From Nakamurella sp040546275 (GTDB taxonomy: Bacteria > Actinomycetota > Actinomycetes > Mycobacteriales > Nakamurellaceae), in NCBI RefSeq assembly GCF_040546275.1, contig NZ_JBEPNO010000001.1, positions 62,001 to 126,000 on the forward strand: a DNA stretch of 64,000 nucleotides. Direction: 5' to 3'. Below the pieces are notes generated by a model that was given only the letters and a program-made list of their open reading frames with translations, made no database searches and had not been told where the DNA came from. Of the stretch, positions 1 to 8,392 are shown in pieces. How positions within the stretch are numbered: position 1 is the stretch's first letter; the number at the start of each line of letters is the position of its first letter. Position numbers and translations under genes: made by a program.

Positions 1-1
1 C

Positions 2-802
2 GACTACCCGAAGTTCGACACCGACATCCCGGACCTGTACCGCTACAACATCTGGAAGCAGGACTTCGAGAAGAACGGTCCTGCGAACCTGAACATGTTC
101 TGGCTGTCCAGCGACCACACCGGCGGCACCCCGGACCCGCAGGCGCAGGTCGCCGACAACGACCTCGCCGTCGGCAAGATGGTGCAGGAGATCTCGCACA
201 GCCCCTACTGGAAGGACTCCGCGATCTTCGTCGTCGAGGACGACAGCCAGGACGGCGTCGACCACGTCGACGGACACCGCGCACCGATCCAGATCATCAG
301 CCCGTACGCGAAGCGCGGCGTCGTCGACAGCACCTACTACACCCAGATCACCATGGTGCGCACCATCGAGCAGATCCTCGGGGCGCAGCCGCTGAACCAG
401 AAGCTCGCCGCCGCAACGCCCATGGCCGGCGCGTTCACCAACACGCCCAACCTGACGCCGTTCACCGCCGTCAAGAACCAGGTCCCACTCACCGAGGGCG
501 TCAGCCCGGCACCGGCCTGCGGTACCGACCCCGTCGGCAGAACTGGGACTGCGGCGACCAGGGCGACGACCCCGGCCATCCCTGCTGCGCAGCAGGGTAT
601 TGCAGCGCTGTGGACGACCTGGGCCAAGAGCCAGCGCTTCACCGGCAACAGGGCCGTACCGGACTACGCCGACCCGGAGCAGATGAACCGCTACACCTGG
701 TACCGGACCAACGGGTACACCAAGCCCTACCCCGGGGACCCGAGGATCTACCCCCCGGCCCAGGTCCCCGGCGCCTACATCCCAAGCTCGGACACCGAGT
801 GA
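2..802 (+). CDS. Phosphoesterase (alkaline phosphatase superfamily), 3' end
   Basis: The reading frame is open from the window edge, so the N-terminal part is missing; 266 codons plus stop are visible. The segment IFVVEDDSQDGVDHVDGHR followed by PIQIISPYAKRG is typical of the C-terminal metal-binding half of phosphoesterase/alkaline-phosphatase-like proteins, where Asp and His residues (here DD, DHVDGHR) bind two metals. Such proteins are usually exported phosphomonoesterases or phospholipase-C-like enzymes; substrate cannot be told from this part. The last 100 residues (PAPACGTDP onwards) are Pro/Ala/Thr-rich and end in a Tyr/Pro-rich tail (YTWYRTNGYTKPYPGDP), which looks like an exported extension. 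A perfect terminator-like hairpin follows 42 bp after the stop. Another phosphatase-like gene lies next on the same strand. Confidence 0.75.
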   Translation, partial: DYPKFDTDIPDLYRYNIWKQDFEKNGPANLNMFWLSSDHTGGTPDPQAQVADNDLAVGKMVQEISHSPYWKDSAIFVVEDDSQDGVDHVDGHRAPIQIISPYAKRGVVDSTYYTQITMVRTIEQILGAQPLNQKLAAATPMAGAFTNTPNLTPFTAVKNQVPLTEGVSPAPACGTDPVGRTGTAATRATTPAIPAAQQGIAALWTTWAKSQRFTGNRAVPDYADPEQMNRYTWYRTNGYTKPYPGDPRIYPPAQVPGAYIPSSDTE

Positions 803-844
803 ACTGACCCGCTCCAGTTGGCGCACCGACCACCAACACCACCG

Positions 845-880
845 CGACCGCCCCGCCGGGATTGCCCGGCGGGGCGGTCG
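845..880 (+). terminator. Perfect 16-bp stem-loop terminator
   Basis: The arm CGACCGCCCCGCCGGG (845-860) is repeated as its exact reverse complement at 865-880 around an ATTG loop. It lies 42 bp after the phosphoesterase stop. There is no T-run, as is common for actinobacterial terminators. Confidence 0.8.
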
Positions 881-1032
881 TGTCCACCGGCCGACCGATG
901 TCAGCCATGACAACCCGATCCGGGTACACAGTTTTCCCGTGGGCATTCCCTCGGCTGGGTAACGGCCGGTGAACCCTGCCGATGGATCGACTGTGCCGCC
1001 AACGATCAATCCTCCCGTCTGATTGGAACTCC

Positions 1033-2070
1033 GTGAAATTCCTTCGATCGACTGCCGTCGCTGCCTGTGCTGCTGCCGCACTGACGCTGACGAGCTCCCT
1101 CAGTCCTGCCGCGGCCGGACCCGGCCATGACGACGATCATGGCCGGGATTCGTTCACCTTCGCGGTGATCGGTGACATTCCCTACGGCGATGCGCAGATT
1201 GCGAAGTTCCCTGCCGTGATCAAGCAGATCAACGCAGACCCCAAGGTCGCCTTGGTCGACCACCTCGGCGATATCAAAAGCGGATCATCGATCTGTTCTG
1301 ATAGCTACTTCCAGCAGGTCAAGAAACAGTTCGACAATTTCGCGGACCCCTTGGTCTACACCGTCGGCGACAACGAGTGGACCGACTGCCACCGGCTGAA
1401 CAACGGCGCGTACAACCCCCTGGAACGCCTGGCGAAAATTCGTTCGGTGTTCTTCGCCCACCCCGGACAAACCCTCGGCCGGCATCCGGCTCCGGTGAAA
1501 TCTCAGGTAGCGCATGGGTATCCAGAAAATGTTGCCTACACCCGAGCCGATGTGGCGTTCGCGGCAGTGCACATCGTGGGCAGCAACAACAGTCTCGCCC
1601 CTTGGACCGGCAACATCGGACCGACACCGGAGCAGAGCGCCGAAGTGCTCGGCCGGACCGCGGCCGGTATCCAGCTGATTCGGGAAACGTTCGCCCGCGC
1701 CCGCGCCGAACACCAGCGGGCGGTGGTGCTGCTCACCCAGGCCGACATGTTCGACCCGACGGTCAGCAACCCGGTCTTCGCCGACTACTTCGCCTTCCAG
1801 CCCATCGTCGCCGCAATCGCCCAGGAGTCCGCAACCTTCCGCGGCCCGGTGTATCTGTTCAACGGCGACAGTCATGTCTACAACGACGACCACCCATTGG
1901 CCGTGGGTTCGAGCTGGCTGACGTTCTATGGAATCAGCACACCCGTGACCAACCTGACCCGGGTCACCGTCGACGGATCGACCGGTGTCGACAACTACCT
2001 GCGGGTCACCATCGACCCTCGTGACCGGAACGTCCTGAGCTGGACGCGCGTCCCGTTCACCGCTGGCTGA
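1033..2070 (+). CDS. Secreted metallophosphatase-like protein
   Basis: The protein starts VKFLRSTAVAACAAAALTLTSS and has a clear Sec signal peptide with an Ala-rich cleavage region (SPAAAG) when GTG 1033 is used; an upstream ATG at 982 is in frame but adds 17 hydrophilic residues before the signal. The mature part contains FAVIGDIPYGD, HLGDIKSGSSIC, VGDNEWTDC and FNGDSHVYNDDHP, which match the GD, GDN and G-(D/H)-x-H metal-ligand blocks of calcineurin-like phosphoesterases in order. It is therefore probably an exported phosphatase; substrate unknown. Length (345 aa) is normal. It stands alone between the terminator at 845-880 and the convergent inositol-phosphatase operon. Confidence 0.7.
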   Translation: MKFLRSTAVAACAAAALTLTSSLSPAAAGPGHDDDHGRDSFTFAVIGDIPYGDAQIAKFPAVIKQINADPKVALVDHLGDIKSGSSICSDSYFQQVKKQFDNFADPLVYTVGDNEWTDCHRLNNGAYNPLERLAKIRSVFFAHPGQTLGRHPAPVKSQVAHGYPENVAYTRADVAFAAVHIVGSNNSLAPWTGNIGPTPEQSAEVLGRTAAGIQLIRETFARARAEHQRAVVLLTQADMFDPTVSNPVFADYFAFQPIVAAIAQESATFRGPVYLFNGDSHVYNDDHPLAVGSSWLTFYGISTPVTNLTRVTVDGSTGVDNYLRVTIDPRDRNVLSWTRVPFTAG

Positions 2071-2104
2071 GCGGTCTACCGGGCCACCCCTTTTCGGTCC
2101 ACGG

Positions 2105-2116
2105 ATCGTGCACGAT
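2105..2116. repeat. 12-bp perfect palindrome in convergent intergenic gap
   Basis: ATCGTGCACGAT is a perfect palindrome lying between the converging genes ending at 2070 and 2187. It may be part of a weak bidirectional terminator or a chance palindrome; no function can be assigned. Confidence 0.3.
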
Positions 2117-2186
2117 TGGGTGGAGTCATTTGACGTGTTTCAGGGGTCGGCGACGAAACACCGGCCCACCGTGGGGTCGTGGGTCC

Positions 2187-3080
2187 TCAGTCGGCAAGTG
2201 CGTTGCGCCAGATGGCGCTGAGCTCCTCGGCGACCTGGGGTGCTGCGAGTAGTACGCCGCCGGCGGCAGGCCCGGTGGTGGCGTGACCGTCGGAGTCCAG
2301 GCAGACGGCGCCGGCTTCGAGGCCGGCCAGGATCGACGCGAGGTTGTCGATGGGGGAGAAGGTGGAGATGACCGCGCCGGCTGCCCGTCCGGCGGCCACC
2401 TGCAGGAGCGTCAGGGCCGAGGAGCCGAGAATTCTGGCGGTGCAGGACCTGGCGGCCAGCTCGTCGATCATCGGAAACATCCCTGGCCATGGCAGGTGCG
2501 CCAGTAGTTCGGTGGTGAAGACTGTGCCGGCCAGGGTTGCGGTGCTCGATGCAGCCAGTCTTGCCGGCTCTCCGGTGAGCCGGTAGTCGTCATCAAGCCG
2601 CCAGCGCCAGGCGCCGCCGCCGCGGCGTGCGAGCACCAGTTCCCTGCGGACCGGGTGGGTCACCACTCCCAGCAGTGGACCGTCCGCGTCGGTGCAGCAC
2701 AAGCTGAAAGCGCTCCAACCGAGGTCGTTGGCGTAGTTGGTGGTGCCATCTACCGGGTCGCAGTACCAGGTGAATGCTGCCCGCTCGTTGCCGCCGGCGC
2801 CGAACTCCTCGCCGATCAGGCGATGGTCGGGGAACGCGCCGAGGAGGCGGTCGCGAACGTCCAACTCGATCCTGGTGTCCAGCTCCGTCACCAGGTCGGC
2901 AGGGTGGGCCTTGGTCGTCACCGCGGTGGCGCGCACGGTGTCGATCGACCTGGCGGCTTCGCAGGCCAGGTCGATCGCCAGCTGCTGCGCCGCGTCCGGA
3001 AGCGTTGTGCAGGCCGACGATCCGGTCGAGCGTCCGACGAGCTCGACCGGCCGGTCGCGTGGTGTTGCTGACCCGGTCAC
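2187..3080 (-). CDS. Inositol monophosphatase family protein
   Basis: 297 aa from GTG 3080, which overlaps the stop of the preceding gene as GTGA and has a GGGGAGAAGGAG ribosome site; a longer in-frame start at 3194 would run back into the neighbour and is rejected. Family landmarks are present in order: GEEFG (Glu91/Glu92), CDPVDGTTNY (Asp108, Asp111) and SPIDNLASILAG (Asp245), which together bind the catalytic magnesium ions of the Li-sensitive phosphatase superfamily (IMPase/HisN/CysQ). The reaction is hydrolysis of a sugar or polyol phosphate in the cytoplasm. It is the last gene of an importer operon directly after a glycerophosphodiesterase, which suggests that it dephosphorylates the product of that enzyme, for example inositol-1-phosphate. 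A histidinol-phosphate phosphatase role is the main alternative. Confidence 0.85.
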   Translation of the reverse strand: MTGSATPRDRPVELVGRSTGSSACTTLPDAAQQLAIDLACEAARSIDTVRATAVTTKAHPADLVTELDTRIELDVRDRLLGAFPDHRLIGEEFGAGGNERAAFTWYCDPVDGTTNYANDLGWSAFSLCCTDADGPLLGVVTHPVRRELVLARRGGGAWRWRLDDDYRLTGEPARLAASSTATLAGTVFTTELLAHLPWPGMFPMIDELAARSCTARILGSSALTLLQVAAGRAAGAVISTFSPIDNLASILAGLEAGAVCLDSDGHATTGPAAGGVLLAAPQVAEELSAIWRNALAD

Positions 3081-3766
3081 GAACTCCTTCTCCCCTTGAT
3101 CACTGTTTCCAGCAAAGCGATCTCGTTGCTGATGATGGCGTCCGCACCCTGGGCGATCGCGGCCGCCATGTCGGCCGGGTGGTCCACCGTCCACACCGAT
3201 ACCTGTATCCCCTTGGCGTGCATGTCATCCACGATGCCTGCGGTCAGCAGCCGGAAATAGGGGTTGAAGAACGCCGGGCGCCGCTCCCTGAGCAAGTCCT
3301 CCGACGGTAGTTCCAGATTTTCCCAGCTCAGTGCGATCCTGGCGGTGGGGGCATGCGCTCGCAGGGGACCGGTGTTTCCTGCGAACAGCATGCTGTCCAG
3401 GACACGGAGGCGCTGCAGCTCGTCGAAGGCGGCTGGGCCGATCACCGGGTCCGGTAGGTCGACCATCAGCTGGCACTGCCGCTCGGAGGCCAGCCGCGCG
3501 ACGTCTGCCAGGGTGGGGACACGTTCTCCGGCCGGACTGGTCAAAGCTCTGACCTGCGCCAGATCCAACTCGGCGAGCAGGTGCGGAACCTTCCACAGTC
3601 GGGTCAGCTCGGCGTCGTGCAGGACCATCAACGTGCCATCGCCAGTGGCCCGCACGTCGATCTCGACCATGTCCGCGCCGGCATCGATGGCTGCCGCCAC
3701 CGACTCCATGGTGTTCTCCCGATGCGCGACAGGTTCGCCGCGGTGGGCGATGGACATCACCCTCAT
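3077..3766 (-). CDS. Glycerophosphodiester phosphodiesterase
   Basis: 229 aa. The GDPD signature is complete: AHRGEP (His8, Arg9), HREN, EIDVRATGDG (Glu35, Asp37) and LHD (His50), with the usual C-terminal SVWTVDHPADM and GADAIISNE blocks. The family hydrolyses glycerophosphodiesters to glycerol-3-phosphate plus alcohol in a TIM barrel with one divalent metal. No signal peptide is visible, so it should act in the cytoplasm on an imported substrate, like UgpQ. It overlaps the ATPase gene upstream by ATGA and the phosphatase gene downstream by GTGA, so the three are translationally coupled. Confidence 0.9.
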   Translation of the reverse strand: MRVMSIAHRGEPVAHRENTMESVAAAIDAGADMVEIDVRATGDGTLMVLHDAELTRLWKVPHLLAELDLAQVRALTSPAGERVPTLADVARLASERQCQLMVDLPDPVIGPAAFDELQRLRVLDSMLFAGNTGPLRAHAPTARIALSWENLELPSEDLLRERRPAFFNPYFRLLTAGIVDDMHAKGIQVSVWTVDHPADMAAAIAQGADAIISNEIALLETVIKGRRSS

Positions 3767-4929
3767 GCTGATCGGTACTTTTCAGAACCGCCTGCTGACG
3801 CGGTGGATCGTGAGTTCTCACCGGCGGATTCCTGTTCGGCGACAACAGATTCCTCGTCCTCGACCAGCAGATCGTCGGAATAGACGAGCGCCCTGGTCGC
3901 CCGCACCCCCACCACCTGCTCCGGCTGCGGGTCGTCGTCTGAAAACGCTCGCAGCGCGGTGCCATGGGACTGCAGGAGCACTTCGCGGTAGTGGCCGCGT
4001 GGGATGACCCGAAGGACCACGGCACGCCCGGTACCCGGTGCGCCGGCGTCGGTGAGCTGGATGTCCTCAGGGCGCACCCAGCAGGAATTCCCGCGCCGGC
4101 CGCTGAACGATGCGCATGGCAGTGATCCGCCGCCGGTGAACGGGATACTCCCGGCGACCGGCCCGGATTCGAAGACGTTCATGGTGCCGATGAAACCGGC
4201 GACGAACTTGGTTCGCGGCAGCCGGTACAGCTCCGCCGGCGGAGCCAGCTGTTGGATCCGCCCCCCGCTCATCACGGCCACCCGGTCGGCGATGGACAGG
4301 GCCTCCTCCTGGTCGTGGGTGACGAAGACGGTGGTGATGCCGAGGCGCTGCTGGATTTCCCTGATCGTCTCGCGAACCTGCACCCGCAGCTGGGCGTCGA
4401 GGTTGGACAACGGCTCATCCATCAACAGCACTTCCGGTTCCAGCACCAGGGCCCGCGCGAGCGCGACCCGCTGCTGCTCCCCACCGGAAATCCGGGCCGG
4501 CATGGAGTCCCGATGGTGCTGCAGGCCCAGCAGATCCAATGCCCAGTCAGTCTTCTCCTTGATCTGGGCCTTCGTCATCCTACGTACTGCGAGGCCGAAC
4601 GCGATGTTCTTGGACACCGTCATGTGGGGCCACAGCGCGTAATTCTGGAAGACCGTCGCTGTCGGTCGCCGTTCGGGCTTGGCATGGGTGTAATCGATCC
4701 CGTCGATCTGCAGTCGGCCGGCGTCCGGCTGGAGGAACCCGCCGATCATCCGCAGGGTGGTGGTCTTCCCGCATCCCGACGGCCCGAGCAGGCAGACCAG
4801 CTCACCCTTGTCCACCGCGAGGTCGAGATGGTCGACGATGGTGCGTCCACCGAGGATTTTGGCGATTCCCTCGAGCTGCAGGCCTGGTGCGGTGGCGTCG
4901 GGGTTCGCTGCCCGTCGGGGAGTTGACAT
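3763..4929 (-). CDS. ABC importer ATP-binding protein (PotA/AfuC/UgpC type)
   Basis: 388 aa from ATG 4929, which overlaps the permease stop as TGATG (a GTG one codon earlier is possible). Walker A GPSGCGKTT lies at about residue 50, the Q-loop at VFQNYALWPHM, signature ISGGEQQRVALARAL, Walker B VLLMDEPLSNLD and switch histidine in VFVTHDQEE. After the ATPase core comes a 130-residue C-terminal TOBE-type region, typical of the CUT1/Pot/Fe(III) importer class. It energises the two permeases encoded directly upstream. The last 40 residues are acidic and Ser-rich and differ from family norm. Confidence 0.9.
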   Translation of the reverse strand: MSTPRRAANPDATAPGLQLEGIAKILGGRTIVDHLDLAVDKGELVCLLGPSGCGKTTTLRMIGGFLQPDAGRLQIDGIDYTHAKPERRPTATVFQNYALWPHMTVSKNIAFGLAVRRMTKAQIKEKTDWALDLLGLQHHRDSMPARISGGEQQRVALARALVLEPEVLLMDEPLSNLDAQLRVQVRETIREIQQRLGITTVFVTHDQEEALSIADRVAVMSGGRIQQLAPPAELYRLPRTKFVAGFIGTMNVFESGPVAGSIPFTGGGSLPCASFSGRRGNSCWVRPEDIQLTDAGAPGTGRAVVLRVIPRGHYREVLLQSHGTALRAFSDDDPQPEQVVGVRATRALVYSDDLLVEDEESVVAEQESAGENSRSTASAGGSEKYRSA

Positions 4930-5852
4930 CACTTGATCTGAAAACCTTCCGCGAGGTGGCCGCCGAGGATGTGTCTACGCACCAGCAGGAGCAGCAGGAT
5001 GCTGGGGATGGTGAGCACGATGGCGAAGACGGCCGCCGCCGGCGCCGGGTAGTTGTCGACGAGGGTGTACATCTGGGTGGGCATGGTGATGTACGTCGGC
5101 GAGCCGATCAGGTAGGTACCCTGCGCCTCGTCGAAACAGGCCAGAAAGGCCAGGATCAGAGCTACTGCAATACCGGGAATGGCCTGTGGCAGAGTGATTC
5201 TGGCAAAGGTCCGGACCGGACCGGCACCGGCATCCCTGGCGGCATCGAGCATGCTCGGCGACACCGAGGCGAAGGCGGCGGCGGGCAGCCACACCATCGT
5301 CACAATGGTGCCGAGCAGTTGGATGATCACCACGCCCAGACCGGTCCCCATCAGGTTCAAGGAGTAGAACAGCGTCGCGATCGAGGTGAACAGGCCCATC
5401 TTGGGAAACGCGTTGGTCGCGAACAGCCCGATCAGGACGACTCGGCGCCCCGGGAACCTGCGTCTGCCGATCGCGTAGGCGGCCGGCAGACAGATCACCG
5501 TTGCGAGTGCGGTCGCCGAAACTGCGAAACGCAGGGAAAGCCAGAAGGAATGGCCGAGTTCGGGTTGCGCGAAGACGATCTTCCACCAGGACAGCGTCCA
5601 GGCCTGGGGTAGGAGCGACGGTGCGTTCCAGGTCTTGGCGAAGGCGCCGATGGCGAGCCACACCAAGGGGCCGACGATGAACAGAACCAGCACGATCGAG
5701 ACCGTCAGGCCCAGGAGCCGCAACAGGACCGAACGGGCGCGTTCGGCGGGGCTGGGTCCTCGTTTGCCGAAGGAGAGCTCGGGGCGGTCGGCGGCGACGC
5801 TGATCGATGCTGCATCGACGGCACCGTTGGACAAGGATGGGGCGACAGTCAC
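4929..5852 (-). CDS. ABC importer permease (second, PotC-like)
   Basis: 307 aa from GTG 5852; the longer open frame reaching 6128 runs inside the preceding permease gene and is a shadow. Six hydrophobic segments are visible, the first at LLGLTVSIVLVLFIVGPLVWLA. The coupling-helix motif is AARDAGAGPVRTFARITLPQAIPG, fitting the EAA-x3-G consensus of binding-protein-dependent permeases. TYLIGSPTYITMPTQMY near the end resembles PotC/FbpB-class permeases. The gene is 2 bp from the upstream permease stop and overlaps the ATPase start. Confidence 0.85.
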   Translation of the reverse strand: MTVAPSLSNGAVDAASISVAADRPELSFGKRGPSPAERARSVLLRLLGLTVSIVLVLFIVGPLVWLAIGAFAKTWNAPSLLPQAWTLSWWKIVFAQPELGHSFWLSLRFAVSATALATVICLPAAYAIGRRRFPGRRVVLIGLFATNAFPKMGLFTSIATLFYSLNLMGTGLGVVIIQLLGTIVTMVWLPAAAFASVSPSMLDAARDAGAGPVRTFARITLPQAIPGIAVALILAFLACFDEAQGTYLIGSPTYITMPTQMYTLVDNYPAPAAAVFAIVLTIPSILLLLLVRRHILGGHLAEGFQIK

Positions 5853-5854
5853 GA

Positions 5855-6832
5855 CTACATCACGGCCGATGATCTTGCCTGCCTGGCGTTCGCCCAGACG
5901 TAGGCCCAGCCGATGAGGATGGCCAGGGCGAACAACACCACGGCCATCGCCTGCGCATCCTGGGGCTGTTGATAGGTGTTGTAGGTCGTCACCATCTGCA
6001 CTCCCAGCATCGTCGGACTGGCCGGGCCGACCATGAACGGCACCGTGAACGAGCCGAGCACCCCGACACCGGTGAACGTCGCCACGATCACCGTCGGAAC
6101 CGTGGCCATCGGCACCATCACCGACCACACGGCTCGGCTCATCGAAGCCCCTGCGTCCCTGGCCGCATGGATCAGCGCATCCGGCACGGCCGCCACCCCG
6201 GAGGAGATCAGCAGAACGGCAAAGGGTAACGACGTCCAGATCTGCGCGACGATCACACCGGAGGTGTGATAGCTCAACGGCGAGAGATGAAATCCGAGCA
6301 GGCTGCCGGCACTACCCCAAAATCCGGTCGAAAGGTAGAAGTTGCGAATCGAGTACGCCCCGATCACCACTGGGATGAACAGCGGGACAATGGCGATCCC
6401 GGTGATGAAGCGCCCCCAGCGAGAGCCGGAAAGCCTTGCGTACAGGGCGATTACCCAGGAGATTGCGGTCACGACCACGACGGTGACCACCGTGACAAGA
6501 ACGGTCACCCACAGATCCGAGCGGAACAGCCGGTCGGCAAACACCTTGCTGAACACGTCGAACGTCGGCGATCCGTTGTTCTGCAGCACGCTCGTCGACA
6601 GCAGCGTGGCTATTCCGTTCGGGCCGCCGGTGTACCCGAGGGTGTAGAGAATGCCGGTGACGATGGGGATGCCGACGAAGACGATCACCACCATCACCGG
6701 CGGGGAGACCATGAGCCAGCCGGCACCGACCCTCTTGGCGGTACGGCCGGCTGTCCCCGACCGATCGACGACTGTGGGTCGATCGAGGACAGATCGATCT
6801 GAAATCGAAGTCTGGTTCAAGGGGGTGGTCAT
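5855..6832 (-). CDS. ABC importer permease (first, PotB-like)
   Basis: 325 aa from ATG 6832, chosen because GGAG sits 8 bp upstream and because the 50 extra residues of the longer frame are Arg/Pro-rich and unlike a permease N-terminus. Hydrophobic segments start at WLMVSPPVMVVIVFVGIPIV; the EAA-like coupling loop is AARDAGASMSRAVWSVMVPMATVP. It should form the heterodimeric membrane channel with the next gene. There is a 37-bp gap from the binding-protein gene, so these are one transcript. Confidence 0.85.
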   Translation of the reverse strand: MTTPLNQTSISDRSVLDRPTVVDRSGTAGRTAKRVGAGWLMVSPPVMVVIVFVGIPIVTGILYTLGYTGGPNGIATLLSTSVLQNNGSPTFDVFSKVFADRLFRSDLWVTVLVTVVTVVVVTAISWVIALYARLSGSRWGRFITGIAIVPLFIPVVIGAYSIRNFYLSTGFWGSAGSLLGFHLSPLSYHTSGVIVAQIWTSLPFAVLLISSGVAAVPDALIHAARDAGASMSRAVWSVMVPMATVPTVIVATFTGVGVLGSFTVPFMVGPASPTMLGVQMVTTYNTYQQPQDAQAMAVVLFALAILIGWAYVWANARQARSSAVM

Positions 6833-6869
6833 GGACACTCCGGCGGCTCGCACAGGTCGATCAGCACGA

Positions 6870-8156
6870 TCAGCCCTGTGCGACGGCAGTGGCCCACTGC
6901 TTCTGCAGATCGGCACTGGTCTTGGATTCCAGGTTTGGCCGCAAATTCTGGGTGTCGATGCCCGCGAACGCCCCTTGTACACCGGCCGGGAGGTCAGAGA
7001 TTGGAATAGCCGGGAAACCCGCGATGGTGCTGACGATCTGCGACTGCTGAGCCGGCAGCAGGACCCAGTCGATGAACGCCTGCGCGGCCTTCACATGGGC
7101 GGAGGACTTGATGATGGCCAGATACGTCGGGCTGCCGTTCAGCGACGGATTGGCGATCTGGGTGACCTTGATCTTCTTGTCTAGCTGCCCGGTCTGCTGC
7201 GCGGACAGGAATTGATCCGACCACACGGGCGCCATCTCGATCTCCCCCTTGCTCAGGAGATCAAGCACAGCCTGGTTCCCGTTCGGATAGGTGTTCTGAT
7301 AGACCGAGGGGGTCAGATCCTTGAGAACGGCCAGACCAGGGGCGAAATTGGAATCCAGCGCGGGGTTGTACGTGGTCTGCATCGACGTCAGCGCGCTGGC
7401 GGGAATCTTGGAATCCACGACAGTCTCGACGAAGTTCCCGCCAGATCCACCAGTGCTGGGACTGTTGTAGGTGAACTTCCCAGGGTTGGCCTTGATCCAG
7501 GTCAGCAGTTCAGCCAGCGTCTTCGGCGGGTCGGTGACCTTCGTGGAGTCATAGGCCAGGAGCACCGACGACGCACGATAGGGGACCGCCGCGCTCTTCA
7601 CCGCTGCCATCGCGGTGGGCGAGATCCTGGAGATGCTCGGAATGTCGGCGACCGTGACGGGCTCGGTCAGACCGGCCTGTTGCGCGGCCATGCTGAAGTT
7701 GTCGGTCAGGTCCACTGAAACCGGCTGGCCCGACTTGATCGCAGCCGCGACCTTGGCCAGATCCAGATTGGCGTTGGCACTGTGGGTATCGAAGGTGAAG
7801 GTGATCTTCGTGTTCGGGCAGACCTTCTCCCACGCCGGGATCAGGTTCTTCTGCCACAGGTTCTGGATGTTGACGTCACCACCCGAAGCGAAGGCGAAAC
7901 CGTCGCCGCCTGTCGGGCAGTTGAATGCGGCCGAAGCCGCGACTCCGGACCTTCCGGCAACGGTTGACCGGGGCGCGCCCACGGAACCGGAGCCAGCCGC
8001 CGCGGACGAGCTCGAACCGGCCGCGCCGGCGGTGGTAGCGGCCACTGGGCTGCTGAGACCAGCGCCGGAACTGACCTGTGTGGAACTACCGCAGGCGGCA
8101 AGGATCACGGCCAACGCCGCGACACCTGGAACAAGTAGTAGAGACGTCCTGCGCAT
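6870..8156 (-). CDS. Extracellular solute-binding lipoprotein of ABC importer
   Basis: 428 aa from ATG 8156, preceded by GGAGGACACCTTC. The leader ends in a lipobox (VILAACGSS), so the protein should be lipidated at that Cys and anchored outside the membrane. A Ser/Ala/Gly-rich linker of about 60 residues follows, then a binding fold (NIQNLWQKNLIPAWEKVCP, YPNGNQAVLDLLSKGEIEMAPVWSDQ, AAQAFIDWVLLPAQQ) of the Fe(III)/spermidine/2-aminoethylphosphonate type (family 1-like). A much longer frame to 8834 overlaps arsR and is spurious. First gene of the six-gene operon; ligand probably a phosphorylated or anionic small molecule in view of the phosphodiesterase and phosphatase downstream, but this is inferred. 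Confidence 0.85.
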   Translation of the reverse strand: MRRTSLLLVPGVAALAVILAACGSSTQVSSGAGLSSPVAATTAGAAGSSSSAAAGSGSVGAPRSTVAGRSGVAASAAFNCPTGGDGFAFASGGDVNIQNLWQKNLIPAWEKVCPNTKITFTFDTHSANANLDLAKVAAAIKSGQPVSVDLTDNFSMAAQQAGLTEPVTVADIPSISRISPTAMAAVKSAAVPYRASSVLLAYDSTKVTDPPKTLAELLTWIKANPGKFTYNSPSTGGSGGNFVETVVDSKIPASALTSMQTTYNPALDSNFAPGLAVLKDLTPSVYQNTYPNGNQAVLDLLSKGEIEMAPVWSDQFLSAQQTGQLDKKIKVTQIANPSLNGSPTYLAIIKSSAHVKAAQAFIDWVLLPAQQSQIVSTIAGFPAIPISDLPAGVQGAFAGIDTQNLRPNLESKTSADLQKQWATAVAQG

Positions 8157-8233
8157 GAAGGTGTCCTCCGATCGATGAGGTGCGTCCCAATGGAGCAAGC
8201 GCGACGCTACGGTCGGTCGGTACACGATTGGCC

Positions 8234-8281
8234 CCCCACAAAGTGCCCACTTGGTGAACAGGACACCAACACTTCGTGGGG
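8234..8281. promoter_or_regulatory. Nested inverted repeat between arsR end and importer operon
   Basis: Arms CCCCACAAAGTG (8234-8245) and CACTTCGTGGGG (8270-8281) pair with one mismatch; inside them TTGGTG (8251-8256) and CACCAA (8264-8269) pair perfectly around a 7-nt loop. The left side has a 5-nt bulge. The 18-bp composite stem lies 112 bp downstream of the arsR stop and 78 bp upstream of the binding-protein start, both on the minus strand. It can be the arsR terminator or an operator/leader structure of the importer operon. There is no T-tract. Confidence 0.5.
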
Positions 8282-8392
8282 CTAAGTAGTCACTCCCGAG
8301 GGCGGCGCCCGATGGTGCAACCTTGGCAGCCGTCGACGGTCGGCTGGCGTTGACGGCGATGAGGCATGGCATCCGGTATGGTTCGGCCTCGA

